Shown: in pieces, positions 43,959 to 52,675 of the stretch
Layout: the number at the start of each line of letters is the position of its first letter
Position numbering within the stretch: position 1 is the first letter of the stretch
DNA from: Acidobacteriota bacterium
GTDB taxonomy: Bacteria; Acidobacteriota; Terriglobia; Bryobacterales; UBA6623
DNA length: 64,000 nucleotides
Direction of reading: 5' to 3'
NCBI GenBank assembly: GCA_016125275.1
Contig: WGMB01000003.1
Span: 1,591,896 to 1,655,895 of the forward strand
Position numbers and translations under genes: made by a program
Notes under the pieces: generated by a model
The model's database searches: none
Seen by the model: only the letters and a program-made list of their open reading frames with translations
Told to the model about the DNA's origin: nothing

Positions 43959-44993
43959 TCACATCTGGCCTTCGCGCGCGATCGCGTAGTACACGCACTC
44001 GGTCTGGATGTCCATGTACCGCAGGTAGCCCTGCTTGCCGACCACGAAGGGATTCGGGTCGCCGTCTCGGCGCAGCCGCAGGATCTCCAGCTTCTGCAAC
44101 GCCAGGTCGCGCGTTTGGTGGTTGGCGATCAAGGTGTCCACGCCGGCCTCTTCAGCGAGCTTCCGGAACCGGTCGATGGACGCCAGCACCGTCTTCTTGT
44201 CCTCCAGCGAGGCCGGCATCCCCAACGATCCATACAATGCCGCCACATGCGGCTCGCCGCGATCGGTCGACTCGAAGATCAACGCCAGCGTGCCGGGCGT
44301 ATGCCCGGGCGTGATGTAGAAACGCAGCGTCGTGTCGCCCAGCCGGAACGCCTGCCCGTCCTCGATCTCCACATCGCGCTCCGGCGCCAACCGCGCCCAA
44401 GCCTCCGGCAGCCGCCGCCGGCCCGCCGCCGGGGGCTCCTTCGGGGCGGTCTTCATCTTCTCCATCACGCCCCAATCGACCTTCGAGGCCGCGATCCGAG
44501 CGCCGAAGGAATCCTTCAAATAGTTCGCTCCGCCAAAGTGGTCGCCGTGCGCATGCGTCACCACCACATACTTGATCTCCGCTGGGTCCAGGCCCAGCTC
44601 CCGCAGCCCGCCGACGATGTATTTTTCCGCCTCTTCCCCGTTGTTGAGGGCGTCGATCACGATCAGCCCCTCGCTCGTCCGGATCGCCCAAGACGAGGCC
44701 GCGTTCTGCCCGATGAAGTAGAGGTTGTCCATCACCTGCAGCGGCCGAATGTCGCCCGGCTGCTGGATGCCGCGCGAGATCGTCCAGCGGTAGTGCTGAT
44801 CGACGATGCAGGCGTGCGCGAAATGCGGATACAGATCCAACCCGGCGATCTGCTGCGCCTTCTTGAAGTGCGCATACATGGCGTCGGCGTCGGCGTTCTC
44901 CGCCGGAATGAACTGCGCCTCTGCGCCGCCGGCGAGGAGCAAAGCCGCCACCGAAAGGACATTCGGCAAGCGGCGGGCGAGTCGATTCAACAT
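43959..44993 (-). CDS. Exported MBL-fold metallo-hydrolase
   Basis: 344 residues from ATG 44993, chosen for its AGGGGG ribosome binding site and signal peptide (RRLPNVLSVAALLLAGGAEA). The metal site is VTHAHGDHFGG (HxHxDH), and FYITPGHTPGT supplies the third ligand. The overall motif order is like subclass B3 beta-lactamase relatives, but B3 activity cannot be claimed from this. A long N-terminal segment before the fold (residues 25-85) is uncommon. Likely a periplasmic Zn-dependent hydrolase. Confidence 0.88.
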   Translation of the reverse strand: MLNRLARRLPNVLSVAALLLAGGAEAQFIPAENADADAMYAHFKKAQQIAGLDLYPHFAHACIVDQHYRWTISRGIQQPGDIRPLQVMDNLYFIGQNAASSWAIRTSEGLIVIDALNNGEEAEKYIVGGLRELGLDPAEIKYVVVTHAHGDHFGGANYLKDSFGARIAASKVDWGVMEKMKTAPKEPPAAGRRRLPEAWARLAPERDVEIEDGQAFRLGDTTLRFYITPGHTPGTLALIFESTDRGEPHVAALYGSLGMPASLEDKKTVLASIDRFRKLAEEAGVDTLIANHQTRDLALQKLEILRLRRDGDPNPFVVGKQGYLRYMDIQTECVYYAIAREGQM

Positions 44994-45102
44994 GGAAAAC
45001 CCCCTGGTGGAGCCCGCGGCCCCTTCGGTCGGCCCGCGGCCCAGGGGCACGCTACCACAGCCGCCGCAGCCGAACAAGCCCGCTCCCGCTGGAGCGCCCG
45101 CG

Positions 45103-47421
45103 CTACCGCGACACGTAGCAGGTCTGCTCGCAACCGCACTTCCGGCAATGCAGCGCCCAGGCCTTCAGGGTCCCTTCCTCATAGCGGATCATCGTCGGCA
45201 GCTCCGCGTTCGGCGCCAGCGCTCCCCCGCAGCCGCAGCGCAGCCACGTCAGCGCCTCCGCAATCGATTCCCCCAAAGCCGTCTGCGGAGACTCCCCCGG
45301 CCGGAACCCCGCGCTCCGCGGCCTCGACCGGCTCCGCCGAGCATGGGAAACCCCATACAGCAGGGCCAGCAACGCGAACGGCGCCGCGAACACCCAGTGG
45401 CCGGGCAGCTCCGTCGTCGTCGTGCTCCCGTTCTGGTCGATGCGGTATCCCGCGATGGCCTGCATCCGGTCCAGCTTGGAAAGATACTCGGTCACCCCTT
45501 CCGGCGGGATGTGGTCCCGCAGGCTCCTCGCCTGCCACATCAGCTTTACGCCGTCCGCCTCCTCCGTCTCCTCGAAGTCCGTCACCAGCCCTTCGCTGAG
45601 GATCTTCGTGGTCGGGCCCTCGGTGGTGATCCGCCCGATCCCGGTAACGTGGATCGTCTGCCGAACCCACACCGGGTGCTCCACCGCCAGCGGCGTCGAG
45701 CGCGCCCGGACGTCCGGCCAGCTCAGAGCGCTCTTGAGCGCCCAGGCGTCGAACTTCCTCTGGCCGTCCGACCAGAACTTCGGAATGCGGTAGCGCTCGA
45801 TCGCCGTCAGCACGTTCGCCGCTTCGTCGTCCCGGATCTCCAACGCGCCGGCGGGCTCCACGTCGGCGTCCGTCCGAGCGTAGAAGTTCAGATAGTCGCG
45901 CGCGAGCTCCGCATGCGACTGGCCGGCAAAGCTGTACCGCATGGAATCGGCGTCCGTTCCCCGATACGTCGTCGTGACCGTGAAGGCCACCGAGCCGTCC
46001 GGCTGTACGGCATACTCCTCCACGATCTCCGTCAGCGGCTCCGCCGGCGCCGGCGACGGAATCGTCTCCAAAGCGGTCGTGTCGCCGGAGATCACCAGCG
46101 CCTTCCCGAAAGCCGGCGGCGTCCGAGACAGCAGCGCGCCCCGCTGCATCGACTGCGTCGCATCCAGCCACACGCTCTGCCCGCCGATGCGGGCCACGGC
46201 GATCTCATGGTCGAACAGGTACGGCGACGGCAGCATCTCCTCGACCCCCGCCCCCCAATCGACGTCCACCAGCGCCGTATCCGCCTCGATCCCCATCGCA
46301 TTCAAGATCGAGACCAGCAGCAGGGACTTGTCCTTGCAGTCCCCAAATCGCCGCTCGAACACCGACGCCGGATCATGCGGAATCAGTCCCGACGAACCGA
46401 TCTCGATGCCCAGGTAGCGCACTTCGTCCTGCACGAACTGGAGCGCCGCCTGCGTGCGCTCGGCCTTCGACCCCAAAGCCTCCCATTCCGCCACCTTCGC
46501 GCGAAGCTCTTCCGGCATCCGCTCTCGCGTCAGCCGCAGGGGCCGGTAGCGCTGCTCGGCCCAGTCGGCGACCTCGGCCCACGTCTCGAAGTCCGTCACC
46601 TGCAACGTCGGAACCGAGATTCGCCACGCCGGCTGGTCGTCTTCATAGACCTCCGCCGGGACGTCGTCGACGGCCCAACGGTACTCCGTCGTCTCGCCTT
46701 GGCGCGTCACCGTCGGCTGCACCTCGCCCTGGAACTGCCGAAAGCGCAGCGGCCTCCCCGACGACAAGATCCGCAGCCGCAACTTGGCGACGGGCGTGCT
46801 GTAGCCCAACCGCCACCAGTCCGCATGATGATCGCCCAGAGCGGGATTGCGGCCCGAAGTCGTCCAGCTCCACTCCACCACGTCGCCCACCCGCACGTCG
46901 GGCAACATCGCAACCACCTGCAGGGCGCCGTTATAGATGCGCCGGTCGAGCTCCTTTTCCTGCTGCAGGGTCTTGAGCTGCGCCGGGTCGAGAGCGTCGA
47001 TCCGCCGGTCTCCCCGGTGAATCCGGATGGAATGAATCTCCAGCCGCTCATAGCTCGGGTCGAAGCTCAGGACGACTTCGGAAACATCGCTGATTCCCCG
47101 CGGGGAAATGACTTGCTGGGCGCGATGGAAGTACCGCGCCTCGTCGCTTCGACTGGTGCGAACCTGGTCTTCGACCAGTAAATAACGGCTATCGCCCCAC
47201 TTCGCTGCGTCAGGCGTGGCTTCGGACTCTGGAACCGTCTCTTCCCGAACCCAGGACGGCACGGGAGCGGGCGCGGTCCACTGCTGGGCGCCGAACGAGA
47301 AACCGGAGAACGCCCCGGCCCAAAGCCCGCAAAACAACAACGGCCGCAAACAAGCTCGAAATAGTTCAGCCCTCCGCCCCTCCGTGTCGCCGGAAGAGCG
47401 GGTTCGAAAGCTCTGTGTCAT
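45103..47421 (-). CDS. DUF3857 transglutaminase-like protein with C-terminal zinc-ribbon-like tail
   Basis: 772 residues. An N-terminal signal anchor is followed by a DUF3857 beta domain (about 70-250) and a transglutaminase-like core with the catalytic cysteine in RRFGDCKDKSLLL and histidine in FDHEIAVA. A membrane segment near 680 (HWVFAAPFALLALLYGV) precedes a cytoplasmic tail containing LRCGCGG and HCRKCGCEQTC, two cysteine clusters suited to zinc binding. Most family members stop before such a tail. Function unknown; a membrane-bound peptide-modifying or scaffold role is possible. Confidence 0.88.
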   Translation of the reverse strand: MTQSFRTRSSGDTEGRRAELFRACLRPLLFCGLWAGAFSGFSFGAQQWTAPAPVPSWVREETVPESEATPDAAKWGDSRYLLVEDQVRTSRSDEARYFHRAQQVISPRGISDVSEVVLSFDPSYERLEIHSIRIHRGDRRIDALDPAQLKTLQQEKELDRRIYNGALQVVAMLPDVRVGDVVEWSWTTSGRNPALGDHHADWWRLGYSTPVAKLRLRILSSGRPLRFRQFQGEVQPTVTRQGETTEYRWAVDDVPAEVYEDDQPAWRISVPTLQVTDFETWAEVADWAEQRYRPLRLTRERMPEELRAKVAEWEALGSKAERTQAALQFVQDEVRYLGIEIGSSGLIPHDPASVFERRFGDCKDKSLLLVSILNAMGIEADTALVDVDWGAGVEEMLPSPYLFDHEIAVARIGGQSVWLDATQSMQRGALLSRTPPAFGKALVISGDTTALETIPSPAPAEPLTEIVEEYAVQPDGSVAFTVTTTYRGTDADSMRYSFAGQSHAELARDYLNFYARTDADVEPAGALEIRDDEAANVLTAIERYRIPKFWSDGQRKFDAWALKSALSWPDVRARSTPLAVEHPVWVRQTIHVTGIGRITTEGPTTKILSEGLVTDFEETEEADGVKLMWQARSLRDHIPPEGVTEYLSKLDRMQAIAGYRIDQNGSTTTTELPGHWVFAAPFALLALLYGVSHARRSRSRPRSAGFRPGESPQTALGESIAEALTWLRCGCGGALAPNAELPTMIRYEEGTLKAWALHCRKCGCEQTCYVSR

Positions 47422-47527
47422 GGCAATGATGGAGCGAAAGAATCCCTCGATTCCTCGCCGTTTGGAGATTCCTGAGATTACACCACGCGATCGCGGGGAA
47501 CAATTGGAAAAGACCCCGCCGGGTAAG

Positions 47528-48346
47528 CTACAGCCCCGCGCCGAGCCCTCGGTAGAACGCCCTCAGCCGCCGTCCGTACTCCGCGCCGGCCCGCTCCACA
47601 ATGTCGTTGTGGCCGGCCCCGGGCAGGCTCCAGAGCTCCTTCGGCTCGCGGGCGGCGGCAAAGGTCTCGCGCCCCAGGCTGTGGGGAATCACCCCGTCGG
47701 CCGTCCCATGCACGACCAGCACGGGAGCTTCGATCGTGGCGAGCTTGGCGGCCGTGTCGAACCCGCGAGCCAGGAGCGGCCCGAGAACCGGCAGAACCCG
47801 CGCAGCCACGGCGGCGCGAGACGGAAACGGCGCCTCCAGAATCACCCCCGCGCAGGGTCGCCTCGTCGCCAGATCGGCGGCCACGGCGGTCCCGAGCGAC
47901 TCCCCGTGGCAGACGATCCGGTCCGCCGGTGCGCCGCTCTCCACGAGCCAGTCGTAGGCGGCCGCCGCGTCCCTGTACAGACCCTCCTCGCTCGGCGAGC
48001 CCTCGCTCTTGCCGTACCCGCGGTAGTCCAGGATCAGCAGGTCGGAGCCCGCCCGGGCGATCGCCTCGATGTGCGCGATGCGGTGTGTCAGATTGCCGGC
48101 GTTGCCGTGCAGGAACAGCGTCGTCGCCGCGGCGGCCTCCCCTGCAGCCGGCACGCGCCAAGCATGCAGTCGGACCCCGTCAACGGCCTCGAGCGAGACA
48201 TCCTCGGCGCCCAAACGATCCGCGAGATCCCACCAACCATCCGGGTAGGCCGCCGGATGGAACGTCATCGAGTCCACGAACGAGCGCAACACGAGGAACC
48301 CTCCGCAGGCTAGCAAGGCCGCGAAGATCCACGGGCGGAGTCGCAT
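47528..48346 (-). CDS. Membrane-anchored alpha/beta hydrolase (BEM46/ABHD13-like)
   Basis: 272 residues. An N-terminal helix (PWIFAALLACGGFLVL) anchors the protein. The hydrolase core has FLHGNAGN (oxyanion), YRGYGKSEGSPSE, nucleophile motif CHGESLGT, an acid in VVHGTADGVIP and histidine in PGAGHNDI. The substrate is unknown. It lies 15 bases downstream of the alcohol dehydrogenase gene and is probably co-transcribed. Confidence 0.9.
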   Translation of the reverse strand: MRLRPWIFAALLACGGFLVLRSFVDSMTFHPAAYPDGWWDLADRLGAEDVSLEAVDGVRLHAWRVPAAGEAAAATTLFLHGNAGNLTHRIAHIEAIARAGSDLLILDYRGYGKSEGSPSEEGLYRDAAAAYDWLVESGAPADRIVCHGESLGTAVAADLATRRPCAGVILEAPFPSRAAVAARVLPVLGPLLARGFDTAAKLATIEAPVLVVHGTADGVIPHSLGRETFAAAREPKELWSLPGAGHNDIVERAGAEYGRRLRAFYRGLGAGL

Positions 48347-48361
48347 CGGAGGCCGCAGCCG

Positions 48362-49396
48362 CTAGATCTCGATCAGCGGCTTGATCACGCCGTCCGAGTA
48401 AGCCCCCATCGTCGCAAACGCCTTGCCGCCGTCCGCCAGCGAAAACCGGTGCGACATGATCTTCTCGGCGTCGAGCTTGCCGGCCTTGATCACTTCCAAG
48501 GCCTCGTGATCGTTGCCGTTGCTGCGCTTCTGCACCTTGATCGTCGCCTCGGCGTGCAGCGCCTGCCAAAACGGGAACGGCGTATCCGCTTCCGACGGGA
48601 TGCCGATCACCACGATGCGGCCACCGGGACGCAGCGAGCGCACCGCGGCGTTGAACGAAGCCGGCTTGCCGGCCGCGTCGATCACCACGTCCGCGCCCTG
48701 ATTCCGCGTCAGGTCCTTCACGGCCTCCCAGATCGGCTGCTTGGAGACGTCAACGGCCAAATCCGCGCCCATCTCGCGCGCCCTCTCCAGCCGATGCGGC
48801 AGCATATCGCCGCACACCACCACCGAGGCCCCCGCGAGCTTCGCCATCGCACAGCCCAGAATGCCGATCGGCCCGGCGCCCATGATCGCCACCGTCTCGC
48901 CGGGCTTCAGCTCCGCCAGCTCCAGCGCATGCAGCAGAATCGCCACCGGCTCGATCATCGCCGCCTCGGCCCAGCTCATCGTCTGCGGAATCTTCAGCGC
49001 ATTCGTCGCCGGAATCGTGGCGTACTCGAGCAGCAGTCCGGGCAACTGTATCCCGATCATGAACTGCACGCGCACGCACAAGTTGCGCTTGCCGGCCTTG
49101 CAGTACTCGCAGCGTCCGCAGGTGACGGCCGGCTCCACGGCGACCTTGTCGCCCACCGCCAGCGACTCCACGCCCGGCCCCACGGCCACGACCTCGCCGG
49201 CCGGCTCATGCCCCACCACCATCGGAAAGCGCGCCGGCGTCCCCGCCGAGCAGCCTTCCAGATAGAAGTGCATATCCGAGCCGCAGACCCCACAGGCGCG
49301 GATGCGGACCGAGACTTCACCCGGACCCGGCTCGGGGGGATCGGGCACGGTGTGCAGCTCCATCTCGCGGGGAGCGACCAGTTGCAGGGCTTGCAT
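48362..49396 (-). CDS. Zinc-dependent alcohol dehydrogenase (sorbitol/threonine dehydrogenase-like MDR)
   Basis: 344 residues. The catalytic zinc site is CGVCGSD and GHEPAGEV; the structural zinc site has four cysteines in CGRCEYCKAGKRNLC. The nucleotide fold carries IMGAGPIGILG. It oxidises a polyol or secondary alcohol with NAD(P); the substrate is not readable. CACAAT lies 9 bases before the ATG. Divergent to the HIT gene. Confidence 0.92.
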   Translation of the reverse strand: MQALQLVAPREMELHTVPDPPEPGPGEVSVRIRACGVCGSDMHFYLEGCSAGTPARFPMVVGHEPAGEVVAVGPGVESLAVGDKVAVEPAVTCGRCEYCKAGKRNLCVRVQFMIGIQLPGLLLEYATIPATNALKIPQTMSWAEAAMIEPVAILLHALELAELKPGETVAIMGAGPIGILGCAMAKLAGASVVVCGDMLPHRLERAREMGADLAVDVSKQPIWEAVKDLTRNQGADVVIDAAGKPASFNAAVRSLRPGGRIVVIGIPSEADTPFPFWQALHAEATIKVQKRSNGNDHEALEVIKAGKLDAEKIMSHRFSLADGGKAFATMGAYSDGVIKPLIEI

Positions 49397-49405
49397 GAAC
49401 AGACG

Positions 49406-49411
49406 ATTGTG
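49406..49411 (-). promoter_or_regulatory. -10-like box of the alcohol dehydrogenase gene
   Basis: CACAAT on the minus strand, 9 bases before ATG 49396. Confidence 0.35.
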
Positions 49412-49433
49412 CCACAGTCCGAGGGCCGCTCAA

Positions 49434-49439
49434 TACAAT
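49434..49439 (+). promoter_or_regulatory. -10 box of the HIT gene, start-deciding
   Basis: TACAAT ends 7 bases before ATG 49447 and overlaps the earlier ATG at 49438. If it is the -10 box, translation must begin at 49447. Confidence 0.55.
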
Positions 49440-49446
49440 GGCCCTC

Positions 49447-49860
49447 ATGCCCGCCGACTGCATCTTCTGCCGCATCATCGCCGGCCAGGCCCCGGCGGAC
49501 ATCGTCTTCCAAGACGCTTGCTGCGTCGGCTTTCTCGACGCTCGCCCGCTCTTCCCCGGCCACGTCCTGCTGGCGCCACGGGCCCACGTCGTGACCTTGC
49601 CGGAGCTACCGGCGGAGTCGCTGGCGCCCCTGTTCGGAGCCGCGCAACGGCTCTGCCGCGCGGTGGAGCAAGCCTGCGCCGCGCAGGGGACCTTCGTGGC
49701 GATGAACAACCGCGTCAGCCAGAGCGTGCCGCACTTGCACGTCCACATCGTGCCCCGCTCGAAGGGCGACGGGCTCAAGGGCTTCTTCTGGCCCCGCAAG
49801 GGCTACCGGGACGACGCCGAGCGCCTGGAGACGGCGCGCAAGATCCAAGCGGCCCTGTAG
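49447..49860 (+). CDS. HIT family nucleotide hydrolase
   Basis: 137 residues from ATG 49447, giving the common N-terminus [13 protein letters not shown]; a start at 49438 adds three residues but overlaps a -10 box. Zinc-type cysteines CIFC and the histidine triad [10 protein letters not shown] are intact. Members split nucleotide phosphoramidates or dinucleotides such as AMP-lysine or Ap4A. Cytoplasmic housekeeping enzyme. A palindrome follows the stop. Confidence 0.93.
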   Translation: MPADCIFCRIIAGQAPADIVFQDACCVGFLDARPLFPGHVLLAPRAHVVTLPELPAESLAPLFGAAQRLCRAVEQACAAQGTFVAMNNRVSQSVPHLHVHIVPRSKGDGLKGFFWPRKGYRDDAERLETARKIQAAL

Positions 49861-49885
49861 CCGAATAACCGCGCCGCCTCAGTGG

Positions 49886-49907
49886 GGCCGGACATTCCTG
49901 TCCGGCC
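49886..49907. repeat. Intergenic palindrome between convergent genes, core GGACATTCCTGTCC
   Basis: GGCCGGACA / TGTCCGGCC arms with a TTCC loop, between the stops of the HIT gene and purH. It could serve as a bidirectional terminator. The 14-base core is identical to that at 13195-13208. Confidence 0.8.
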
Positions 49908-49917
49908 GACAAGACAA

Positions 49918-51462
<1,545 letters not shown>

Positions 51463-51472
51463 GGGAAAGCCC

Positions 51473-51478
51473 ATCCTA
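51473..51478 (-). promoter_or_regulatory. -10-like box of purH
   Basis: TAGGAT on the minus strand, 10 bases before ATG 51462 and overlapping the alternative ATG 51474, so it favours the shorter protein. Confidence 0.4.
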
Positions 51479-51504
51479 TCACTGCCCCTCGGGCGAGGGG
51501 ACCT

Positions 51505-52605
51505 CTACCGGCTGTGCAGCTTCACCAGCCGGCGGCTCACCGCCGCCAGGTTCGGAGTCCCCGAAAGCCCCATCGCCAGCGCCAGCTCGCTCTGCAGCAG
51601 CGTCAGCAGCCGCTGCACGCCCTCGGCCCCGTAGGCCGCCAGGGCCCACAGCACCGGGCGCCCCAGCAGTACCGCATCGGCGCCGAAAGCCAGGGCCTTC
51701 AAAATATCCGAGCCCCGTCGAAAGCCCCCGTCCGCCAGCACCGGAACCCTCTCGCCCACCGCATCGGCTACCGCCGGCAGCGCTTCGATCGTCGACGGCA
51801 GCCCGTCCACGATCCGCCCTCCGTGGTTGGAGACGCACACCGCAGCCGCCCCGGCCTCCACGGCGGCCCGCGCTGCCTCGGCCGTCAGCAAACCCTTCGC
51901 CACTACGGGCAACCCGATCTCTTTCCGCAACCGTTCGAGGGCCGCTCGGCCGTCCGGACGCGTGGGCGCGATCCCCGCCGGCGGCCAGCCCTTGGCGCTT
52001 CCGCGCCGCACATCGGCGTCCAGCGGGCGCCTCGGCCCGCCGTCCAGCGTCAGCACCACTGCAACCGCCCCCAGCCGCTGCGCCTCGCGCACCCGCTCCA
52101 GGTCGCCGTCCGGGCTGGTCTGGATCCACCACGGCCCGCCCGCCGCCGGACCGATCTCCGCCAGCGGCCGCGAGCTCCGCTCGCTCACCACGGCCAGCGC
52201 CCGCGCCAGGGCCGCGCCCTTCACCGTCGCCGCCTCGCCCTCCGGGTGGAAGCGCCCCTGCAAGCCGGTCGGCCCGGCCAGGATCGGCGCGAACATCGTC
52301 TGCCCCAGCAACTCGCTCGAAAGGTCCAGCTCCGTCACGTCCACCAGCATCCGCGGCCGGAACGTGATGCGCTCGAAGAACTCCCGGTTGGCCCGCACCG
52401 TGCGCCCCGACTCCGCGCCCGCCGCGATGTGCTCGAACAGCTCCGGCGACAGACGGCTGCGGGCGGCCTCCTCGATCTCCCAGCAGTTGATCAGCCCGTC
52501 CAGCGGCGTGGTGCGCTCCGGGTCGCTCTCCGGACGCTGCGCCAGCAGCGGCGAGGCGAGAACGAGTCCCCAGAACCGGGCGATGGCTTCGCGGCGGCCG
52601 AGCAT
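51505..52605 (-). CDS. Alpha-hydroxy-acid oxidase family FMN enzyme, possibly exported
   Basis: 366 residues. The FMN-dependent family motif SNHGGRIVDG holds the catalytic histidine, and DGGFRRGSDILKALAFGAD the phosphate-binding arginine; ILAGPTGLQGRFHPEGE is also conserved. The N-terminus GRREAIARFWGLVLASPLLAQ looks like a Tat-type signal, unusual for this normally cytoplasmic or membrane-associated family. It oxidises lactate, glycolate or a similar acid. It is 30 bases upstream of purH on the same strand. Confidence 0.88.
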   Translation of the reverse strand: MLGRREAIARFWGLVLASPLLAQRPESDPERTTPLDGLINCWEIEEAARSRLSPELFEHIAAGAESGRTVRANREFFERITFRPRMLVDVTELDLSSELLGQTMFAPILAGPTGLQGRFHPEGEAATVKGAALARALAVVSERSSRPLAEIGPAAGGPWWIQTSPDGDLERVREAQRLGAVAVVLTLDGGPRRPLDADVRRGSAKGWPPAGIAPTRPDGRAALERLRKEIGLPVVAKGLLTAEAARAAVEAGAAAVCVSNHGGRIVDGLPSTIEALPAVADAVGERVPVLADGGFRRGSDILKALAFGADAVLLGRPVLWALAAYGAEGVQRLLTLLQSELALAMGLSGTPNLAAVSRRLVKLHSR

Positions 52606-52614
52606 GGCGGCCTC

Positions 52615-52620
52615 AAGCTA
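52615..52620 (-). promoter_or_regulatory. -10-like box of the hydroxy-acid oxidase gene
   Basis: TAGCTT on the minus strand, 9 bases before ATG 52605. Confidence 0.3.
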
Positions 52621-52675
52621 CCACGGCCGGGGCCCTGCGTGCGATGATGCGGGCGTTCGAGCCTTACGCGAGCCC

